Assembly (NCBI GenBank): GCA_017997515.1 | Contig: JAGOEY010000026.1 | Coordinates: forward strand, 1-5,005 | Length of the DNA: 5,005 nucleotides | Direction of reading: 5' to 3' | From: Burkholderiaceae bacterium | GTDB lineage: Bacteria > Pseudomonadota > Gammaproteobacteria > Burkholderiales > Burkholderiaceae | Shown: piece by piece, positions 1-5,005 of the stretch | Numbering within the stretch: position 1 is the first letter of the stretch | Layout of the letters: the number at the start of each line of letters is the position of its first letter | Notes under the pieces: generated by a model | What the model saw: only the letters and a program-made list of their open reading frames with translations | The model's database searches: none | What the model was told of the DNA's origin: nothing | Translations under genes and position numbers: made by a program

Positions 1-2
1 TG

Positions 3-1715
3 TCCAGCCTGTGTTGGCCGGCTGTCTCCACAGCAGCAGGAAAATCCGACGACCTGCGTGAAAAAGCACTGGCGATGGCAGACACCCGGCGCAATGCAGA
101 GCTTTTTTACGAAGTGTTGCTGGGCGAGCTGAATGCCACCGACGGTGACCCCGGGACAGCATACGCACTCATTCTGGACGCTGCACGCAAGACACAAGAC
201 CCGGCCTTGTACAAGCGCGCCGCCGACATTGCGCTGCAGTCCCGCTCTGGTGACTCGGCCCTGGTCGCCACCCGGGCCTGGAAGCAGGCTTTGCCGCAGG
301 ACCGAGAGGCCAACCGCTACGAGCTGCAGATCTTGCTGGCCCTCGGACGTATCGCAGAAACCGCCGGGCCGTTGCAACAGGAACTGGCGCAGTCCAGCCT
401 GCTGGCCAAAACCGTGGCACTTGCCACCATCCCGCCGCTGTACGCGCGCGCACCCGACCGCAAACTGGCGGCCGATGTGGTGGAACAAGCCATCGCCAGT
501 GAGCTTGCCAACCCCGACACCGCAGCCGCCGCCTACACCGCCGTGGGCCGTTTGCGACTGGCGGCTGGCAACCTGCCCGCCGCACTCGAGGCTGCACGCC
601 GCGCACAAGACAAAGACCCGCTGGCCGAAGGCCCTGCCCTGCTGGCGCTGGAAACCATGGGGCCCGACAACCCGTTGGCCGAACCCATCGTCCGCAAATA
701 CCTCGACACCAAGAGCCCACTCGCCACGGTGCGACTGGCCTACGCCCGGGCACTGGCGGGTAACCAGCGTTACACCGATGCAGCGCAGCAACTCACCATC
801 GTGACCCAGCAGCAGCCCGACCTGGCAGACGCCTGGCTGCTCAAGGCCAGCCTGCAGATGCAACAGGACCAGCTACAGGAGGCAGAAAAATCGCTGCAAA
901 CCTACCTGGCGCTCGACGACCAGAAAAAACAGCCCGACGCCCAAAGCCGTGGACGTGTCCAGGCCCTGCTGCTGCTGTCCCAGCTGGCCGAGAAACGCAA
1001 AGACTTCGCTGGCGCAGAAAAATGGCTCGCGCAAATTGACAACACCGACGAGCTGCTGGATGTACAACTGCGCCGCGCTTCCCTGCTGGCCAGCCAAGGC
1101 AAGCTGGACGAGGCCCGGGCCACCATCCACACCCTGCCCACCGCCACGGCAGCGCAGCGGCGCACCGCGCTCATGGCAGAGGTGCAATTGCTGCGCGACG
1201 CCAAGCAGTACCAGGCTGCGTACGACCTGCTGGCCACCGCCTCGACCCAAAACCCGAAAGATGGCGACCTCGTCTATGAACAAGCCATGCTGGCCGACAA
1301 GATGGGGCGCACCGCCGACATGGAACGCCTGCTGCGCAGCCTGATCGCCAGCCACCCGGACTACCACCACGCGTACAACGCGCTTGGTTATTCGCTGGCA
1401 GACCGTGGGGTCCAGCTACCCGAGGCCCGTGCACTGATCCAGAAGGCCCTGGAATCGGCACCCAACGACCCCTTCATCAACGACAGCCTGGCCTGGGTGG
1501 AATTCCGCATGGGCAACCTGCCGGAGGCTGTGCGCATCCTGGAGACCGCCTACAAGGCACGGCCCGATGCAGAGATCGCCGCCCACCTGGGTGAAGTGCT
1601 GTGGAGCTCCGGGCAAAAAGACAGGGCCATCGCCATCTGGAAAGAAGGCCTGCAGCGCAGCGCGGACAACGAAACCCTGCTGGAGACGCTCAAGCGCCTG
1701 AAGGTCCCACGGTGA
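3..1715 (+). CDS. Exported tetratricopeptide-repeat protein, 5' end outside window
   Basis: The frame is open from base 3 to the TGA at 1713-1715, giving 570 visible residues. The first ATG (75) is an unlikely start: no Shine-Dalgarno precedes it, and the residues before it (SSLCWPAVSTAAG) read like the end of a signal peptide with plausible cleavage after STA. The true start therefore lies left of the window and the protein is probably exported to the periplasm. The rest is almost all alpha-helical and rich in Ala, Leu and Gln. TPR-like helix pairs can be seen near visible residues 172-206, 272-306 and in a tandem block at about 456-560, which has the best conserved stretch (YNALGYSLADR, DPFINDSLAWVEFRMGN, AAHLGEVLWSSG). 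TPRs are protein-protein interaction scaffolds; no catalytic motif is seen. A TPR gene directly before lolB-ispE is a recurring arrangement in beta- and gammaproteobacteria (recalled). It overlaps lolB by 4 nt, so the two are probably translationally coupled. A role in envelope biogenesis is inferred from position only. Confidence 0.9.
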   Translation, partial: SSLCWPAVSTAAGKSDDLREKALAMADTRRNAELFYEVLLGELNATDGDPGTAYALILDAARKTQDPALYKRAADIALQSRSGDSALVATRAWKQALPQDREANRYELQILLALGRIAETAGPLQQELAQSSLLAKTVALATIPPLYARAPDRKLAADVVEQAIASELANPDTAAAAYTAVGRLRLAAGNLPAALEAARRAQDKDPLAEGPALLALETMGPDNPLAEPIVRKYLDTKSPLATVRLAYARALAGNQRYTDAAQQLTIVTQQQPDLADAWLLKASLQMQQDQLQEAEKSLQTYLALDDQKKQPDAQSRGRVQALLLLSQLAEKRKDFAGAEKWLAQIDNTDELLDVQLRRASLLASQGKLDEARATIHTLPTATAAQRRTALMAEVQLLRDAKQYQAAYDLLATASTQNPKDGDLVYEQAMLADKMGRTADMERLLRSLIASHPDYHHAYNALGYSLADRGVQLPEARALIQKALESAPNDPFINDSLAWVEFRMGNLPEAVRILETAYKARPDAEIAAHLGEVLWSSGQKDRAIAIWKEGLQRSADNETLLETLKRLKVPR

Positions 1716-2221
1716 GCCCGCACTGGCACAGGGCACGGCACATTGCCTGGTTGTTTGTTTTTGCTTCTTTTTTGATAGCTGGTTGCGCACGTCCACCGGG
1801 CGCAGAAGGCCAAAATGGCTTAAAAAACAGCTTCTGGGCAGGCCGCCTGGCCCTGCAAGTGGAATCCGAGCCACCCCAGTCTTTTCACGCCAGTTTTGAG
1901 CTCAAAGGCACAGCCCAGACAGGTGAACTTTCCTTGTTCAGCCCCCTCGGCAACACGCTGGCCGTGCTGAACTGGTCACCCCAGGCCGCCACCCTGAATT
2001 CTGGTGGCACCGTGCGCGAATTCAGTTCACTCGACACACTGGTGGCGCAAGTGACAGGCACCCCGATCCCGATCCCCGCCCTGTTTGCGTGGCTGGCGGG
2101 CGACCAGGCCAGCGCCACCGGATGGGCCACCGACCTTTCCCAGTTGGCAGACGGACGCTTGGTCGCCCGGCGCACCGACCCTCTGCCCACCGCCGTGTTA
2201 CGCGTTGTGCTGGAGCAGTAA
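1712..2221 (+). CDS. lolB: Outer-membrane lipoprotein receptor LolB
   Basis: LolB accepts lipoproteins from the periplasmic carrier LolA and inserts them in the inner leaflet of the outer membrane. I chose the GTG at 1712, which overlaps the preceding stop (GTGA), has AAGG about 7 nt upstream and no in-frame ATG between it and the lipobox. It gives 169 residues: a basic n-region (R7, R9), a hydrophobic stretch 11-24, and lipobox I-A-G-C with lipidated Cys25. Ala at +2 is compatible with outer-membrane sorting. Family hallmarks align with E. coli LolB from memory: LFSPLGNTLAVL at 75-86 (E. coli LTNPLGSTELEL), whose Leu79 matches the exposed hydrophobic-loop leucine needed for membrane insertion, and TGTPIPIPALFAWLAG at 115-130 (E. 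coli TGMPIPLNSLRQWILG). The protein is shorter than the roughly 207-residue E. coli precursor, mainly between Cys25 and the first strand and near the C terminus. It lies between the TPR gene and ispE as in a single operon. Confidence 0.93.
   Translation: MSPHWHRARHIAWLFVFASFLIAGCARPPGAEGQNGLKNSFWAGRLALQVESEPPQSFHASFELKGTAQTGELSLFSPLGNTLAVLNWSPQAATLNSGGTVREFSSLDTLVAQVTGTPIPIPALFAWLAGDQASATGWATDLSQLADGRLVARRTDPLPTAVLRVVLEQ
1767..1827 (+). repeat. Repeat-like AT/hairpin tract inside lolB 5' coding region
   Basis: The tract starts with C plus six T and GATAGCTGG. It then forms two small hairpins. TTGCGC at 1783-1788 pairs with GCGCAG at 1800-1805 (6 bp with one G.T). AAGGCCA at 1806-1812 pairs with TGGCTT at 1816-1821 around an AAA loop (6 bp with one G.T). 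It ends in TTAAAAAA. From memory, Comamonadaceae genomes carry abundant intergenic repeats with the same order of elements (TTTGATAGCTG, TTGCGC, GCGC, AGAGGCCAAAATGGCTT). This stretch is translated in lolB as the lipobox and the linker after Cys25. Only a comparison within the genome can tell whether it is a true repeat copy. Confidence 0.4.
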
Positions 2222-2225
2222 CACC

Positions 2226-3089
2226 ATGCGTGCGCTGTACGACATCCCGGCCCCGGCCAAGCTCAACCTCTTCCTGCACATCACGGGACGCCGTGCGGAC
2301 GGCTACCACCTGCTGCAGTCGGCCTTCATGCTGATCGACTGGTGCGACACACTGCATTTTGAGCTGCGCACCGACGGTGCCATTACACGTGAAGACCTGA
2401 CCGTTGCATTACCTGCCGACGACCTGTGCCTGCGCGCAGCCCGCGCACTACAGGCCGCCACTGGCACGCAGCTGGGCGCACACATCGGTATCGCCAAAAA
2501 TGTTCCGTCGCAGGCTGGTATGGGCGGCGGCTCGTCCGACGCGGCCTCTTGCCTGCTGGCGTTAAACCGGCTGTGGAATACCCGTGTGCCCCTCGAAAAG
2601 TTGGCCGAAATTGGTTTGCGGCTGGGTGCCGATGTACCTTTTTTCCTGCGGGGCCACAACGCCTGGGTAGAAGGTATCGGTGAAAACATCACACCGCTGA
2701 CAGGTGACACACAACTGGCCGCTGCAGACTTCCTGGTGGTCAAACCACCGGCAGGTTTGCCCACCGACGCAATTTTTTCTGCGGCGGACTTAAAACGCGA
2801 TACAGAAGCTGCTACAATGCGAGGCTTCGCTGCAAACGCTTATGGCTTCGGCCACAACGATCTGCAGCCGGTTGCCCAAAGGCTCTGCCCCGGTGTCACC
2901 CAAGCCCTCAAATGGCTTGAAACACACCAACTGCAAGGCAGGATGACCGGCTCAGGAAGTGCTGTGTTTGCGCAGGTTCAGCATCCGCTGGATTTGGCAA
3001 AAGTTCAGGAGTCCGCTCCAGAACATTGGCAAGTCAGGCTGTGCAGCAACCTCGGGGTTCATCCTTTGGCAGGGTGGGCAACAGCTTAA
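2226..3089 (+). CDS. ispE: 4-diphosphocytidyl-2-C-methyl-D-erythritol kinase IspE
   Basis: IspE uses ATP to phosphorylate the 2-hydroxyl of CDP-methylerythritol in the cytoplasm, a step of the MEP (non-mevalonate) isoprenoid pathway. From the ATG at 2226 the protein has 287 residues, normal for the family. GHMP-kinase features are intact: APAKLNLFL at 9-17 with catalytic Lys12; the glycine-rich ATP loop PSQAGMGGGSSDAA at 94-107; GADVPFF at 134-140 with catalytic Asp136; GHNDLQPVA near 212-220; and the C-terminal MTGSGSAVFA from 240. The open frame continues upstream to 2085 inside lolB, but the start at 2226 is set by GGAG at 2212-2215 and by homologs beginning just before the PAPAKLN motif. 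It follows the lolB stop by 4 nt with its Shine-Dalgarno inside the end of lolB, so coupled translation is likely. A strong promoter-like sequence lies within codons 189-198. Confidence 0.97.
   Translation: MRALYDIPAPAKLNLFLHITGRRADGYHLLQSAFMLIDWCDTLHFELRTDGAITREDLTVALPADDLCLRAARALQAATGTQLGAHIGIAKNVPSQAGMGGGSSDAASCLLALNRLWNTRVPLEKLAEIGLRLGADVPFFLRGHNAWVEGIGENITPLTGDTQLAAADFLVVKPPAGLPTDAIFSAADLKRDTEAATMRGFAANAYGFGHNDLQPVAQRLCPGVTQALKWLETHQLQGRMTGSGSAVFAQVQHPLDLAKVQESAPEHWQVRLCSNLGVHPLAGWATA
2790..2818 (+). promoter_or_regulatory. Candidate sigma-70 extended -10 promoter inside ispE
   Basis: TTAAAA at 2790-2795 (4/6 of TTGACA) is separated by exactly 17 nt from TACAAT at 2813-2818 (5/6 of TATAAT). 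The -10 is preceded by TGC, giving an extended TGnTACAAT. The expected transcript start is near 2825, about 300 nt upstream of tRNA-Gln and 540 nt upstream of prs. It is the best promoter-like sequence I found in the window and the local composition is more AT-rich than most of ispE. The inferred role is to transcribe tRNA-Gln and prs independently of the lolB-ispE operon. It overlaps coding sequence, so chance cannot be excluded. Confidence 0.5.
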
Positions 3090-3126
3090 GGTTATCGGTA
3101 GGCGGTTTTTGACCGTCCACCCGTGT

Positions 3127-3203
3127 AGGGGAGTCGCCAAGTTGGTTAAGGCACTGGATTTTGATTCCAGCATGCGAAGGTTCGAATCCTTCTTCCCCTG
3201 CCA
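3127..3203 (+). tRNA. tRNA-Gln (anticodon TTG)
   Basis: A complete 77-nt cloverleaf with encoded CCA. The acceptor stem AGGGGAG (3127-3133) pairs with TTCCCCT (3193-3199), closing with one G.T pair. The D arm has GCC/GGC pairing. The anticodon stem CTGGA/TCCAG (3154-3158, 3166-3170) encloses loop TTTTGAT with anticodon TTG at 3161-3163. The variable loop is CATGC. The T arm GAAGG-TTCGAAT-CCTTC spans 3176-3192. The discriminator is G (3200), followed by CCA at 3201-3203. G73, the A-type mismatch at D-stem 13-22 and the weak 1-72 pair are usual for bacterial tRNA-Gln. UUG reads CAA and, by wobble, CAG. It sits 37 nt after ispE and 161 nt before prs, so it is probably cut out of a longer transcript by RNase P and 3' nucleases. 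Confidence 0.97.
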
Positions 3204-3230
3204 AATAGAGTAAAGACTTACGCAAAACAG

Positions 3231-3264
3231 GCCCAGGCAAAGTGCTTGGCACTTGGCTGAGGGC
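3231..3264 (+). other. Imperfect long hairpin between tRNA-Gln and prs
   Basis: A three-part stem. GCCC (3231-3234) pairs with GGGC (3261-3264). GGC (3236-3238) pairs with GCT (3256-3258, one G.T). AAGTGC (3240-3245) pairs perfectly with GCACTT (3249-3254) around a TTG loop. An asymmetric A/GA internal loop and an A.G mismatch separate the parts. Only TTTGT follows, a weak U-tract, so it could be a leaky terminator after the tRNA, a processing element or a leader hairpin of prs. The pairing is seen directly; the function is inferred. Confidence 0.5.
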
Positions 3265-3274
3265 TTTGTACATC
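3246..3274 (+). promoter_or_regulatory. Weak candidate promoter upstream of prs
   Basis: TTGGCA (3246-3251, 5/6 of TTGACA), 17 nt, then TACATC (3269-3274, only 3/6 of TATAAT). Initiation would be near 3281 and leave an 84-nt leader for prs. The -35 overlaps the loop and 3' arm of the hairpin at 3231-3264. The poor -10 makes this far less convincing than the element inside ispE. Confidence 0.2.
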
Positions 3275-3341
3275 CTCATTTGCGTATGTCGCGGTATGCA
3301 CTGCGCGCTGCAGCATGCAATTCACAGGCATCTCACAAGCC

Positions 3342-3357
3342 CTTTTTTGATCGCTGG
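3342..3357 (+). repeat. Second occurrence of the CTTTTTTGAT-GCTGG element, at the prs RBS
   Basis: This 16-mer matches 1767-1782 in lolB at 15 of 16 positions (C instead of A at position 11). Its final GG starts the GGAA (3356-3359) that serves as the prs ribosome-binding site. The match weakens after this point. It may be a remnant of the same repeat or coincidence helped by the T-run. Confidence 0.3.
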
Positions 3358-3364
3358 AACGCAT

Positions 3365-4339
3365 ATGCAGGCTCTCCACCCTGATTTCATGATCTTCACG
3401 GGCAATGCCAATCCTGGTATGGCCTCTGAGATTGCTCAGCACCTCGGCATCTCTTTGGGTGCCGCCAGCGTAGGCCGCTTCTCCGACGGTGAAGTCACCG
3501 TCGAGATCAACCAGAACGTGCGTGCACGTGATGTGTTTGTGGTGCAAAGCACCTGCGCGCCCACCAACGAAAACCTGATGGAACTGCTCATCATGGTGGA
3601 CGCCTTGAAGCGTGCATCGGCCGAGCGTATCAGTGCCGTCATCCCCTACTTCGGCTACGCCCGCCAAGACCGCCGTCCGCGTTCCGCCCGTGTGCCGATC
3701 ACCGCCAAGGTGGTGGCCAACATGCTGCAGGCTGTGGGTGTAGACCGCGTGCTGACGATGGATTTACACGCTGACCAGATCCAGGGCTTCTTCGACATTC
3801 CGGTGGACAACATCTACGCGTCACCCGTGCTGCTGGGCGACCTGCGCCAGAAGAATTACGAAGACCTGATTGTGGTGTCGCCCGACGTGGGTGGTGTGGT
3901 GCGCGCACGCGCCCTGGCCAAACAGCTCGGCTGTGACATGGCCATCATCGACAAACGTCGCCCGAAGGCGAACGTGAGTGAAGTGATGCACGTCATCGGT
4001 GAAATCGATGGCCGCAACTGCGTGATCATGGACGACATGATCGACACCGCAGGCACGCTGGTGAAGGCTGCCGAAGTGCTCAAGGAACGTGGTGCCAAGA
4101 AGGTGTACGCCTACTGCACCCACCCGATTTTCTCGGGCCCTGCCATCGAGCGTATCGCCCAGGGCTCGGCGCTCGACGAAGTCGTGGTCACCAACACCAT
4201 CCCGCTGAGCGACACCGCTGCAGCGTGCAAGAAGATTCGCCAACTCTCCGTGGCCCCGCTGATCGCCGAGACGATCCAGCGTATCGCCAAGGGTGAGTCG
4301 GTCATGAGTTTGTTCTCGGACCAGGAAAACCTGTTCTAG
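3365..4339 (+). CDS. prs: Ribose-phosphate pyrophosphokinase (PRPP synthase)
   Basis: Converts ribose 5-phosphate and ATP to PRPP and AMP, supplying purine, pyrimidine, histidine, tryptophan and NAD synthesis; cytoplasmic and homo-oligomeric. The ATG at 3365 gives 324 residues, close to the 315-320 usual for class I enzymes. The open frame reaches back to a GTG at 3242, but those 41 residues do not look like Prs, and the recalled Comamonadaceae form starts [19 protein letters not shown] sits 5 nt upstream of the ATG. Motifs: [10 protein letters not shown] (39-48), [10 protein letters not shown] (94-103), the PRPP-synthase signature [16 protein letters not shown] (133-148) with Mg-binding His135, [11 protein letters not shown] (172-182), the flexible catalytic loop IIDKRR with Lys197 and Arg199, and the ribose-5-phosphate/PRPP loop DDMIDTAGT (223-231). 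No lesion is seen. It follows tRNA-Gln and ends at a strong terminator. Confidence 0.98.
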   Translation: MQALHPDFMIFTGNANPGMASEIAQHLGISLGAASVGRFSDGEVTVEINQNVRARDVFVVQSTCAPTNENLMELLIMVDALKRASAERISAVIPYFGYARQDRRPRSARVPITAKVVANMLQAVGVDRVLTMDLHADQIQGFFDIPVDNIYASPVLLGDLRQKNYEDLIVVSPDVGGVVRARALAKQLGCDMAIIDKRRPKANVSEVMHVIGEIDGRNCVIMDDMIDTAGTLVKAAEVLKERGAKKVYAYCTHPIFSGPAIERIAQGSALDEVVVTNTIPLSDTAAACKKIRQLSVAPLIAETIQRIAKGESVMSLFSDQENLF

Positions 4340-4346
4340 GTTTTCC
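4324..4346 (+). other. Perfect 9-bp hairpin across the prs stop codon
   Basis: GGAAAACCT (4324-4332) is exactly complementary to AGGTTTTCC (4338-4346) with a GTTCT loop. The 5' arm encodes the conserved C-terminal E-N-L residues; the 3' arm starts within the TAG stop (4337-4339) and continues in noncoding DNA. No T-run follows, so it is not itself a canonical terminator. It may protect the mRNA 3' end or affect termination; this is inference. Confidence 0.6.
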
Positions 4347-4361
4347 AAGCCAGACAAAAGC

Positions 4362-4399
4362 GGGGCTGCAGACCTCTGCGAGGTTCGCAGCCCCTTTTT
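4362..4399 (+). terminator. Rho-independent terminator after prs
   Basis: GGGGCTGC (4362-4369) pairs with GCAGCCCC (4387-4394), 8 bp. Inside, ACCTC (4372-4376) pairs with GAGGT (4380-4384) around a TGC loop, separated by one mismatch and one possible G.T. T5 follows at 4395-4399. It starts 22 nt after the prs stop and should separate prs transcription from rplY. Confidence 0.9.
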
Positions 4400-4433
4400 A
4401 AAACTGAGTCGCACTGGTCGCGGTCGGCTCTTC

Positions 4434-4439
4434 AAGGAG
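4434..4439 (+). promoter_or_regulatory. Strong Shine-Dalgarno of rplY
   Basis: AAGGAG with 6 nt to the ATG at 4446 matches the anti-SD well and fixes the rplY start. It is the strongest SD in the window, as expected for a highly expressed ribosomal protein gene. Confidence 0.9.
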
Positions 4440-4445
4440 TTAGTT

Positions 4446-5005
4446 ATGCAATTTGTCGCTTTTGAGCGCGCCCTGCAGGGTACGGGTGCGAGCCGCCGTC
4501 TCCGCATCACAGGCAAGACGCCTGGTATCGTTTACGGTGGTACCGGTGAGCCCCAGCTGATCGAAATCGATCACAACGCTCTGTGGCACGCCCTGAAAAA
4601 AGAAGCTTTCCACTCCAGCGTGCTGGACATGGAAGTTGCTGGCACCACCAGCAAAGTGCTGTTGCGCGATGTGCAATACCACCCATACAAACAACTCGTG
4701 CTGCACATCGACTTCCAACGTGTTGATGCCAAGACCAAGCTGCACATGAAAGTGCCACTGCACTTCAGCGGTGAAGAAGAGTCCCCAGCGGTCAAACTCG
4801 ACCACTGCCTGGTGACCCACATCGTGACCGAACTCGAAGTGTCGTGTATGCCTTCGGATCTGCCCGAGTTCATCGCTGTGGACCTGAGCAACCTGAAGAA
4901 GAACGTCTCCCTCGGCCTGAAGGACATCAAGCTGCCCAAGGGCGTGAGCGCTGTCATCAAGGGCGGCAAGCAAAACCCGGTGCTGGTGTCGGTTGTGGCA
5001 CCCGT
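4446..5005 (+). CDS. rplY: 50S ribosomal protein L25 (long CTC/TL5 type), 3' end outside window
   Basis: L25 binds the 5S rRNA in the large ribosomal subunit. The long form adds a C-terminal beta domain related to the general stress protein CTC. From the ATG at 4446 there are 186 complete codons with no stop before the window edge. Residues 1-95 form the 5S-binding domain: [20 protein letters not shown], the KTPGIVYGG turn, [41 protein letters not shown]. The CTC domain follows ([49 protein letters not shown]). Long-form betaproteobacterial proteins are about 200-215 residues, so only a short, often Ala-rich, tail should be missing. It lies 46 nt after the prs terminator with no clear promoter in the gap. 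In relatives pth usually follows (recalled; not visible here). Confidence 0.96.
   Translation, partial: MQFVAFERALQGTGASRRLRITGKTPGIVYGGTGEPQLIEIDHNALWHALKKEAFHSSVLDMEVAGTTSKVLLRDVQYHPYKQLVLHIDFQRVDAKTKLHMKVPLHFSGEEESPAVKLDHCLVTHIVTELEVSCMPSDLPEFIAVDLSNLKKNVSLGLKDIKLPKGVSAVIKGGKQNPVLVSVVAP

Noticed and set aside
1416..1874. 152-codon minus-strand frame across the TPR/lolB junction
   Set aside because: Mirrors codon bias of the sense genes and has no recognisable domain.
2061..2080. Short tandem CCGATC/CCGATC repeat in lolB
   Set aside because: Explained by the conserved P-I-P-I-P coding sequence; two units only.
3066..3095. TTGGCA with GGTTAT as a promoter just before tRNA-Gln
   Set aside because: The -35 is good (5/6) but the -10 matches only 3/6 with an 18-nt spacer; the element inside ispE is much better.
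3101..3117. Small hairpin between ispE and the tRNA as an ispE terminator
   Set aside because: Only 6 bp with one G.T pair, and the T-run lies in the loop instead of after the stem.
3286..3384. Possible 32-codon upstream ORF overlapping the prs start in another frame
   Set aside because: No Shine-Dalgarno and no low-complexity or regulatory peptide signature; probably chance.
3821..4516. 231-codon open frame on the minus strand opposite prs and the start of rplY
   Set aside because: It runs antisense through conserved prs, the terminator and rplY and looks like no known family; GC-rich coding DNA often gives such shadow frames.
4440..4973. 177-codon minus-strand frame opposite rplY
   Set aside because: Fully antisense to a clearly conserved ribosomal protein gene; no start signals of its own.
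1..5005. Novel system, mobile island or defence locus
   Set aside because: All genes are core housekeeping genes in a familiar order, on one strand, with uniform composition and no integrase, transposase or att-like repeats at the tRNA.

Overview
The window is an ordinary chromosomal housekeeping segment from a GC-rich betaproteobacterium, most likely order Burkholderiales and family Comamonadaceae (Rhodoferax/Polaromonas/Acidovorax-like). I base this on the protein sequences, the gene order and codon use; I ran no search. All genes lie on the + strand: a TPR-repeat protein (5' end cut off), lolB, ispE, tRNA-Gln(TTG), prs and rplY (3' end cut off).

Region 1 (1-3089) looks like one operon. 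The TPR gene is open to the left edge and its stop overlaps the GTG start of lolB by 4 nt. ispE starts 4 nt after the lolB stop. LolB is the outer-membrane lipoprotein receptor and IspE is the kinase of the MEP isoprenoid pathway. The TPR protein appears to be exported, function unknown. The lolB signal-peptide region lies in an AT-rich, hairpin-forming tract that resembles a dispersed repeat.

Region 2 (3090-4445) holds a complete tRNA-Gln with encoded CCA, a 161-nt leader with an imperfect long hairpin, and prs (PRPP synthase). A strong extended -10 promoter candidate lies inside ispE at 2790-2818, upstream of the tRNA, so tRNA-Gln and prs may share a transcript that starts within ispE. prs ends with two tandem hairpins: a perfect 9-bp one across its stop codon, then a strong intrinsic terminator.

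Region 3 (4446-5005) is rplY, encoding a long-form (CTC-type) ribosomal protein L25, behind a strong Shine-Dalgarno sequence but with no obvious promoter in the short gap after the terminator.

No phage, transposase, CRISPR, defence or biosynthetic system is visible. The points worth a second look are regulatory or structural: the promoter inside ispE, the repeat-like tract that encodes the lolB lipobox and has a 15/16 partner at the prs ribosome-binding site, the hairpins around prs, and an unusually short LolB.
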